A stretch of DNA of 64,000 bases from Plectrocnemia conspersa (taxonomy: Eukaryota; Arthropoda; Insecta; Trichoptera; Polycentropodidae), in contig VTFK01000468.1 in the NCBI GenBank assembly GCA_009617715.1, positions 1 to 64,000 of the forward strand, given 5' to 3'. Each line of letters starts with the position of its first letter. Position 1 is the first letter of the stretch. Positions 57,903 through 64,000 of the stretch are shown here, piece by piece. The notes below the pieces were generated by a model. The model did no database searches, was not told where the DNA came from, and saw only the letters and a list, made by a program, of their open reading frames with translations. Position numbers and translations under genes: made by a program.

Positions 57903-58564
57903 TAGGGATTCCAATCCCGGGATCCCGGATCCCGGGATCCCGGGATCCCGAACGATTTTCAATACCCGATGAGTCCCGGGATTATAAAACATAATCCCGA
58001 ATTTTTCGGATTGATTGATTTATCAAGCACAATCGAATTATTATTGACAAAATCGTTATATTTCGTATACAAACTTGCGCGAGTTGCACGTGTCATCTGT
58101 AAATCTTTGAGGCTGTGAGTCTGAACGTGCTTTTTCAGCTGCAGGCTGCTTAGGAACCAAAATCAGATCAAGGCTAAATGATGAAACGCTTGATGTTTTG
58201 ATGTTACTTCGTGAGTTTTTTCCAAAATAATATTTTCCATTAATTGTGTCTATGAATGTACATATGTACATACATTGTCAAAAGTTCATTTTTTATCTTC
58301 TCAAATAAATAAATAAGACCTTCCCTTTTTTATTTTTATTATATTATTTTATATTTTAAGTCCAAGACTAAAATTATACGTAATTTATACATTGTACGTT
58401 ATAAAAAACGGATGTAAAAAAATATTGTATTATTCATTTTAAATTATTTTTATCGATAAAATAACATGAAAATTATCCCGGGACTGGTCCCGGGATCCCG
58501 GGATCGACTAATTGCAATACCGAAATCCCGGGATCAAAATTTTGGCCCGGGATTGGAATCCCTA
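57903..58564. mobile_element. hAT-superfamily non-autonomous transposon, 662 bp, intact ends
   Basis: The ends are perfect 19-bp inverted repeats TAGGGATTCCAATCCCGGG (57903-57921 and the complement at 58546-58564), flanked by an exact 8-bp duplication TTCACTAC (57895-57902 and 58565-58572). That is the hallmark of hAT insertion. Both subterminal regions carry runs of GGGATCCC units (57918-57950 and 58477-58504) that would form strong hairpins or transposase-binding arrays. The interior is AT-rich; a 71-codon minus-strand frame (58056-58271, including VPKQPAAEKARSD) may be a remnant of a parent transposase but has no decisive motif. Perfect ends and duplication indicate a comparatively recent insertion. 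Confidence 0.93.
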
Positions 58565-58572
58565 TTCACTAC

Positions 58573-59855
58573 TAAACACATATTTGTAACTTTTAAATTC
58601 GTAAAATTGAAAGCTTATTTAAACTACAGTGTCTTATTATTTAAGCAAAAATCTTCTATTAAGGTTTGTGTAAATTATAATATATTTTATAAAATATATT
58701 ATAAATATCAAAATTAATTAGTATGCTTTAAATCGACCTTCACAATGCTATTTCAATATTGAAATTGAATGTTGCACATTTCTTCTTGGCATGACATATC
58801 GCATATTGTACATATTTAAGTCTTTTAAAAATACAAATTTATATTGACTGACAATAATATATGTATCCATTTTATTACGTCGAACACGAAATTGTAAAAA
58901 AATGCATTGAAAAATATTAAAATATGTAATTTCTTTCCATTTGTCATTTTCATCTTTAATTTTTTTTTTAGTCTTTGAGCTTCAGCGTCGACGAGTGACA
59001 GAACTCAGAAAAATTGTGACCGACCAAAATAATATAGGAAAGTGTACGTTTTAACTTTTCTTTGATCTCATATGCTTTTGCATCTCCACCTGATGCCACT
59101 AATTACCTTCACGACAAATAGAGACACGTGCGATATTAACGTGACTAAATTAAAAGCGATCTGGTAGACGCTCGTAAAAATAAGTAACGACTCCATAAAA
59201 GTTAATTGGTTTTAAATTATTTTTGACATAATTTAATGTGCAGGGTTTGAATATTTATTTAAGAATACGTTACTATATAAATACATACGTATGTATTATA
59301 TATAAGACTAAAAAAATAAAAAGTTTATACGATAAAAATAGGTCAATACATACATAATTTATTGTTATAAAAAAAGTGTTTTAAAAATAGTAACGCATCA
59401 GTATCAAGTTTTTTGGGTGAATTTTAATTACACTTGCAGCTGAAAATACTAGCACATTATTCGTATTTTTTAAGAGAGGTATAAATTAAACACTATGCAT
59501 CGAAAAAGTTTACAGTTGCACAATAATAACTGGAAAATATGAATCATTTTTTAAATTTCGACTACAAAAAATGTTTTTTATTTATTATTTTTCAGTTGGC
59601 AATACGTGGTTGTAGCTATAGGCTATTTTAATAATATAAGATAAGAAGATAAATTTCGTAAAACAAAAAAGCCATAATTTATCTGTATTTTCGTAATACT
59701 CAAAGACTTTAGATTTTTGTTGTTTTGTGTGGATTCTAGTATTAACTTTTTACTTCAACGTGAAATCTAGAAATACTTTTCATTGAAATATTTACATGAG
59801 TGCATCGGATGATTATCAGCGAAACGTTTCCTCCAAGCGATGATGAAGCCATTCG
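58573..59855. other. AT-rich stretch with a modest GC-richer patch
   Basis: A patch at 58970-59180 has no open frame of note. The remainder is AT-rich. No gene, RNA or repeat pair was found. Confidence 0.4.
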
Positions 59856-59859
59856 GGTG

Positions 59860-60115
59860 GCTTTTAGCAACTCTGACAGCCTGTCCCCTGACTAGGAGGC
59901 CATCTCACACTCCGACTATCTTTCTCTCCTTATTGGAGTCCAGGCTTATATACTTAAGGATTATAAGGCTTGCTGGCCAATTGCATATATGCAGCGATCT
60001 TTCAGCCAATCGCTACAGTCGCTTCATAGAACAGCGAAATATGTCTACGCCTTTAGAAAGCAACGTTTACTCATCCAAGGTCGTATTGAATTTTTTAGAA
60101 ATGTCACGGATGTAG
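59860..60115 (+). pseudogene. dispersed repeat family R1 copy with 91-codon open frame
   Basis: A plus-strand frame from an ATG at 59840 is open for 91 codons to a TAG. Its later part, SRFIEQRNMSTPLESNVYSS, matches HYFDQQNMSTPLESDICLIN encoded at 21150-21210. The nucleotides upstream (TTATTGGAGTCCAGGCTTAT) match the repeat at 21091-21110. Conservation at protein level between two dispersed copies argues for an ancestral mobile-element or multigene coding sequence. I could not name the family. The region matching CTTCTCCACC in other copies is absent here. Confidence 0.55.
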
Positions 60116-60119
60116 TGAT

Positions 60120-60340
60120 TTATGATACCCGTGACCGTTTCGCCACAAAAAGATTCTCTTAACGACGGAGAATATTTACTGTGAACTTGTGTTCGTTGCA
60201 GTCTTCAAATCCTTACCGCAATTATGTTGTTTGTCTCCATTAGTAATGAATCATCGTATTTTGTCACAGTCATTAACGCAAATTTATGACGACAATGACA
60301 ATGCGAGTGTTGAGGCAATGACCTTTTTAAACGTGGTTAT
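60120..60340. promoter_or_regulatory. GC-richer island, possible regulatory element
   Basis: Mixed-composition sequence (CCCGTGACCGTTTCGCC near 60129, CAGTCATTAACGCAAATTTA near 60269) without an open frame. Confidence 0.2.
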
Positions 60341-60344
60341 CTGA

Positions 60345-60720
60345 ATTTACTAGTATATTGAATATATAGTCAGTAATTTTTAATAAATCTGTTTTTTTCT
60401 AAAAAATCTATTTTGAAAGAGAACGTTAATAAACGTTAGTAAACATTGGGTATATTTAAATTGCTTATTAAAAATTGACTACGAAATAATTGTATACTAA
60501 AATCACATATAATCCTTCGAAAATAATATAAATAAATAAATTAGATATACTAATTTGTAGCAGTAATTAAAGCTCCATATCAAATTACTGACTATTTATA
60601 TTTATTTAGTGATTATATATTGGTATCACTAAAATTTCTAACCGTTCAAATTAAAAGTTACGTAAAATTTTACCATTTAATCTGAGTACTAAAGCTATGC
60701 AAAATTTTTCTCCGAACACG
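60345..60720. other. AT-rich stretch
   Basis: No supported feature. Confidence 0.45.
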
Positions 60721-60758
60721 CCGTAAAATGACTCATAAAACGGTATTTTGAATAGATT

Positions 60759-61080
60759 TTACCTTATGATTAATCCGTCTGATTTCAGAGATCGATCTCT
60801 CGGATCCATTCTGATCCAATTATAAATCGCACGGCGTCGTTCCGTGTAAAAAAGCGTCCGTTGGCCATATGTCCTTGTCGCGGCGCCGCCTCGCGACGCT
60901 AAATCAACGCCAGAAATACACAAAACGCGAGACCAGGCACACACTGACAAATTCTTCATACACTTTACTGCATCCTGGATAAATTGCTGCCAGTGTATCA
61001 AACTGCTTGTCGTTTATTATGGCCCAGCGGTGTTTTGATGCGAGCGGCAATTCTTCTATATATTGCCGCATGAATCATGG
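60759..61080 (-). other. GC-rich island with an 80-codon minus-strand frame and a donor
   Basis: CpG-rich core (CGCGGCGCCGCCTCGCGACG near 60878). On the minus strand a frame is open from before 61001 through ...DPRDRSLKSDGLIIR to a donor-like ATAAG|GTAAAAT near 60770, with a second frame open for 37 codons over the right half. On the plus strand a good acceptor, CCGTCTGATTTCAG, ends at 60789 but frames after it close within 39 codons. Which strand, if any, is coding cannot be settled; a CpG-rich promoter or enhancer is possible. Confidence 0.25.
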
Positions 61081-61084
61081 TATG

Positions 61085-61495
61085 TATGTCTTGAAGAGAG
61101 ATGAAGTAGGCCTAAAGTTGAGAAAACTTATCAATATCAATCGGCTTATGAAATGGTCTAAAGAACGGTAGGTAATATATGCAGGAAAATCTCTCTATAA
61201 TCTATTGAAATTATTCCACTCTAGATTAGTTGGTAATTTTATCTTCTCTTTTGACGTTTAAAATGTTTAAAAGCGTTGTTGATATTTTAGAAATTAAAGA
61301 CTCAAATGATAAGTTATCGCGTAAATGCTAAAAAAATGTTATTATAAGACAAGGACTATCCGTAATTAACGTGTAAGGTTTTCATCATAAAACTGAACTT
61401 TATTTTATAGCTTATTAAAAAAATCCAGATAATAATAATTGGACGTTTCAATTTAAGGAGATATTGTAATTTTTCAGAATAATTTTCAAGTTGAA
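61085..61495. other. AT-rich stretch
   Basis: No supported feature. Confidence 0.45.
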
Positions 61496-61499
61496 ACGT

Positions 61500-62000
61500 T
61501 AGTAAAATGAACTTCGACCTTTTCACATCGCAAAACTTCTACGCAATAAAGCTCGGCGTTAGAGCATTACCGTAATTGAATCCGAGAGCAAAAGCACAAA
61601 AAAATGTCGCTAGATAAAATTTAAAAGAACGAATCTCATCGGCGCGAGCATTCGCTCAGCGGCGAAAAAGCTCGCCCGATTCGCGCAAAAGCCCGTCTTG
61701 TATTAAACGTGAATTTATGGCAAACTGGTTACACATTTTTCGTGAATCCGTAAGAGAGAATCGCGGCTTGCATTTCCACGTTACTGATGCACCGAGACAT
61801 TTAGCGAAAAAACCAATCCGACCCTCTCTTTGGCTTTGATGGCGGATTCGCCCCGCCAGTAAAATCTCTTATGCAAATGCGCCCGTGAACCTTTGCCGCA
61901 AATTTACTGCGATTGGATGCCAGTTTATATTCTTGCTGTCTCTCCTCGCAACACTTTTTTTTATTTACACCCATAAACCGAACGTAAAATTCAATTTGAG
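61500..62000. promoter_or_regulatory. GC-richer island with POU octamer
   Basis: CpG-bearing non-repetitive sequence including ATGCAAAT (61871-61878), CATCGGCGCGAGCATTCGC near 61640 and GGCGGATTCGCCCCGCCAG near 61841. No frame is open for long. It resembles an insect enhancer in composition. Confidence 0.3.
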
Positions 62001-62189
62001 CTTTCTTCGCGGGTGCAGATGTATAAAAAATGGTATGAATTAAATATATGTACCAGAAGTACTTTAGCTTGTATATGTATGTTTAAATTGATATGTGTTT
62101 TATGTTCGAAGACAAGCAAAATAATTTTAATCTTAATTTAAATTTAAAAAAATAAAAATATTTTTAATAAATTTAGATTTAGATTCCGG

Positions 62190-62467
62190 TCTTCGAGAAA
62201 CACGATCGCATCCTCTTTTGATGCCACTTAAAGCCTGGATGCCCGCACTAACTGACTCGTCTATGGCTGCTGCTATCCGGCTCCTTAATACGCTGGCATT
62301 GTATTACCAATTATATATTTATTGTTGACTATAAAGAGCTGGTCTGGTTCGTATGATTTAATTTAAATATTTTATGATTTTTACTCCTTTTCTATTTTTT
62401 ATTGTAATAATACAATATAATTTTTGCTTATTATGATGATGAGGTTACTTGTTAGGTCATGATGGTC
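62190..62467 (+). repeat. dispersed repeat family H, copy 4 (body plus half hairpin)
   Basis: The body at 62190-62365 (GACTCGTCTATGGCTGCTGC, GGCTCCTTAATACGCTGG, GAGCTGGTCTGGTTCGTATG) matches the reversed copy at 39690-39835. About 75 bases on, GGTTACTTGTTAGGTCATGATGGTC (split here as GGTTACTTGTTAGG, then TCATGATGGTC) at 62443-62467 is the right half of the family hairpin; the left arm is lost. Confidence 0.7.
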
Positions 62468-62469
62468 GT

Positions 62470-62845
62470 ACATATTTTTAATAAACATATTTTTGCGACG
62501 GGATGTCGGACACTCTTCTCTTGTCGACTCTGGCAGGCTCGCATGCCGGTGCAGACCCCGCGCATCGTTCACTGTATATACATAATAAGCATGTAACTTA
62601 AAGACTGCAGAGCGTATAACTTTAATTCGAGAAGTTTTGGTCAAACCTAAGGCATACTCCGGGCCTAAATAATTTAGTTATTTATAATTATTTATGGTAC
62701 GTTTACAACACAAGTTTATGAGTATTTATTTATGATTAATTTATAACACAACTATCAAAACTACTAATATTGTTGTATATTGCGCACGACTCCATAAAGT
62801 TACTTAACAATAAAAACATGATAGTTGTTAAGGGTTAAATGGATG
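62470..62845. other. mixed stretch, nothing recognised
   Basis: A minus-strand frame of 81 codons (62399-62644) starts inside the repeat copy's flank on a TTG and has no domain. No splice pair was found. Confidence 0.35.
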
Positions 62846-62849
62846 TAGT

Positions 62850-63300
62850 GTTGAAGCGTTGTTTGACTGGCGAATCGTCGAATTAGTTGTGTGTTTACGC
62901 AAGTGGTAATCAATTCATGAGCCGCCAAGTTTGCCGATCCGTGTATTCATTTGAATAATTAACTGTTTAGAATTCCGCCCCGGCAGCCGTAATCGCAAAA
63001 TGTTTATGATACCATTTGTTAAATGGATCGGCACGATGTAAACTCGCGCACATCCGACGGCTTACAATGATACATACACAGCCCACCCCCTCCATATAAA
63101 AACAACCAACCACCCCGAAGCAGGAAATTAAAAATATCCAAACCCCACTTTTGATTTTTCTGTCGCTACATACATGTGTGTTTTACGAGTGTTTTTTGTT
63201 GGCAATTTTCGTTTTAATATTGCCGATTTCCAATTTACACGTGGGGTGGTGATACACAATAATACCGCTGGATCAACCCCCAATTATTTTCAGTAATTAA
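62850..63300. promoter_or_regulatory. GC-richer island, possible regulatory element
   Basis: Non-repetitive sequence with CCGCCCCGGCAGCCGTAATCG near 62976, CACATCCGACGGC near 63049 and a C-rich CCCACCCCCTCC near 63083. No open frame of note. Possibly an enhancer. Confidence 0.25.
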
Positions 63301-63660
63301 AACGGACAAATTTGTTTTAGTCCAAAAATACTCGATTGAGTGTAACGATTTTTAAATTAAAATTTATATGAAACGGGTGGTAGGAAATATAAAAATTGCA
63401 GGTTTTTGATTTATTACACAATAAATAATGAAGTATATTTATTTGATTTATAAATATATGTGACTACTAGGCTGATCATTACGCGCCGAATTGCCACTAA
63501 AATAAGAGTTTATTTAATATATACAATTAATTACGTAATCGAATAAGTGTTGTATTACAAATCCGACCCTTGGAAGTCAGAGTCTTTGTCGTGTTGTATT
63601 TGTTAAATAAGTGCTGGCGTAGTATCTGGGATTGTCTTAGTGTTGTCATGTTCTCATGAT
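63301..63660. other. AT-rich stretch then mixed sequence
   Basis: AT-rich to about 63540. The mixed part after that lies downstream, on the minus strand, of the 63666-63842 frame and might be its 3' untranslated region. Confidence 0.35.
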
Positions 63661-63665
63661 TTTCT

Positions 63666-63842
63666 TTAGACAGTGTGTTGATCCTCTGCCTGTGTATTTT
63701 TAAATCTCTCTAAGTCTGCTTCGATATCTCTCAAAAGTGTCTTTGCAATTCGATGGTTCTTCTTGTGGTTGTCCGAGTCTCCCAAAATGTAACCAATTGT
63801 CACATATCGTTTGAGACAGCTCAGCTTGTCAACCAAGTGCAT
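63666..63842 (-). CDS. hypothetical 58-residue ATG-started protein
   Basis: ATG at 63842 (GAAACGATGC) opens 58 codons to TAA at 63668-63666, with an in-frame TGA a few codons upstream. So as it stands the frame is complete. The peptide MHLVDKLSCLKRYVTIGYIL, then GDSDNHKKNHRIAKTLLRDI, then EADLERFKNTQAEDQHTV, is charged, likely helical in its second half and has balanced codon use, more convincing than other frames of this size here. An AAAG|GTGAGT donor on the same strand ends at 63859, just upstream, so this DNA could instead be intronic. The helix pattern is reminiscent of retrotransposon gag or coiled-coil proteins, but no family can be named. Confidence 0.35.
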   Translation of the reverse strand: MHLVDKLSCLKRYVTIGYILGDSDNHKKNHRIAKTLLRDIEADLERFKNTQAEDQHTV

Positions 63843-63858
63843 CGTTTCTTGAACTCAC

Positions 63859-64000
63859 CTTTAAAATGTGTTAATGCTTAAAAATAAAACACGGTCCAGA
63901 TGACTATTTCTGTGATCGATAACCAGGGAGTGCAAATAATAAAGGAGTAGATGCAGGATCGATCGCACTGTTTGACGCGCGTCTTCTCACTGAAATGGTA
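63859..64000 (-). CDS. partial open frame running off the window end
   Basis: On the minus strand the frame is open from the window edge (64000) for 40 codons to TAA at 63880-63878. It reads YHFSEKTRVKQCDRSCIY, then SFIICTPWLSITEIVIWTV. The hydrophobic C-terminal part looks like a membrane segment. A strong donor, AAAG|GTGAGT, follows at 63859/63858 after the stop. It could be the last coding exon of a gene lying beyond the window, or part of an untranslated exon. Too little is visible to assign it. Confidence 0.2.

Noticed and set aside
1..64000. CRISPR arrays, operons, ribosome binding sites or bacterial terminators
   Set aside because: Nothing in the window looks prokaryotic: there are no spaced identical repeats, no packed long frames, and the recognisable elements are animal transposons.

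Overview
This 64 kb window is AT-rich animal nuclear DNA, most likely from an insect; a moth or butterfly is plausible but cannot be proven here. The signs are truncated non-LTR retrotransposons, hAT and Tc1/mariner-type elements with their target-site duplications, TATA/Inr-like sites, GT-AG splice signals, microsatellites, and no dense run of long open frames. I recognise no complete cellular protein-coding gene. The window reads as a gene desert or a very long intron holding moderately GC-rich islands, which may be exons or cis-regulatory elements, in a sea of low-complexity AT sequence.

Left end (1-6000): GC-richer blocks at 560-1060 and 1875-2290, the second ending in a GTAAGT donor, then the best exon candidate of the window at 5247-5342. 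It has a pyrimidine-tract acceptor, an ATG in excellent context, a hydrophobic 19-residue start and a strong donor in phase 1. This resembles the signal-peptide exon of a secreted or membrane protein gene running rightwards. Acceptor-led open frames of matching phase lie at 20192 and 51615, but any link is inference. A Tc1/mariner (pogo-like) non-autonomous element sits between, at 3960-4786.

Middle (6-43 kb): decayed reverse transcriptase pieces at 11.7-12.0 (-), 13.1-13.3 (+), 16.4-16.5 (+), 23.2-24.0 (-) and 42.15-42.35 kb (-), and an RTE-like C-terminal piece at 24.0-24.24 kb (-). A hairpin-ended dispersed repeat occurs at 13.3, 19.5, 39.6-39.8 and 62.2-62.5 kb. Another repeat family, with a shared peptide motif in two copies, occurs at 8.0, 20.9-21.2, 38.0-38.3 and 59.9-60.1 kb. 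Shorter repeat pairs, tandem duplications and a near-perfect short hairpin at 32.1 kb complete the repeats.

Right part (43-64 kb): a split open frame at 43.97-44.38 kb, an 881-bp hAT-like element at 49.65-50.53 kb carrying pogo-like sequence, nuclear-receptor-type sites at 51.6-52.0 kb, a textbook 662-bp hAT element with an 8-bp duplication at 57.9-58.6 kb, GC-richer islands at 60.7-63.3 kb, and a convincing 58-codon minus-strand open frame at 63.67-63.84 kb. Exon calls rest on splice signals and open frames only and are deliberately given low confidence.
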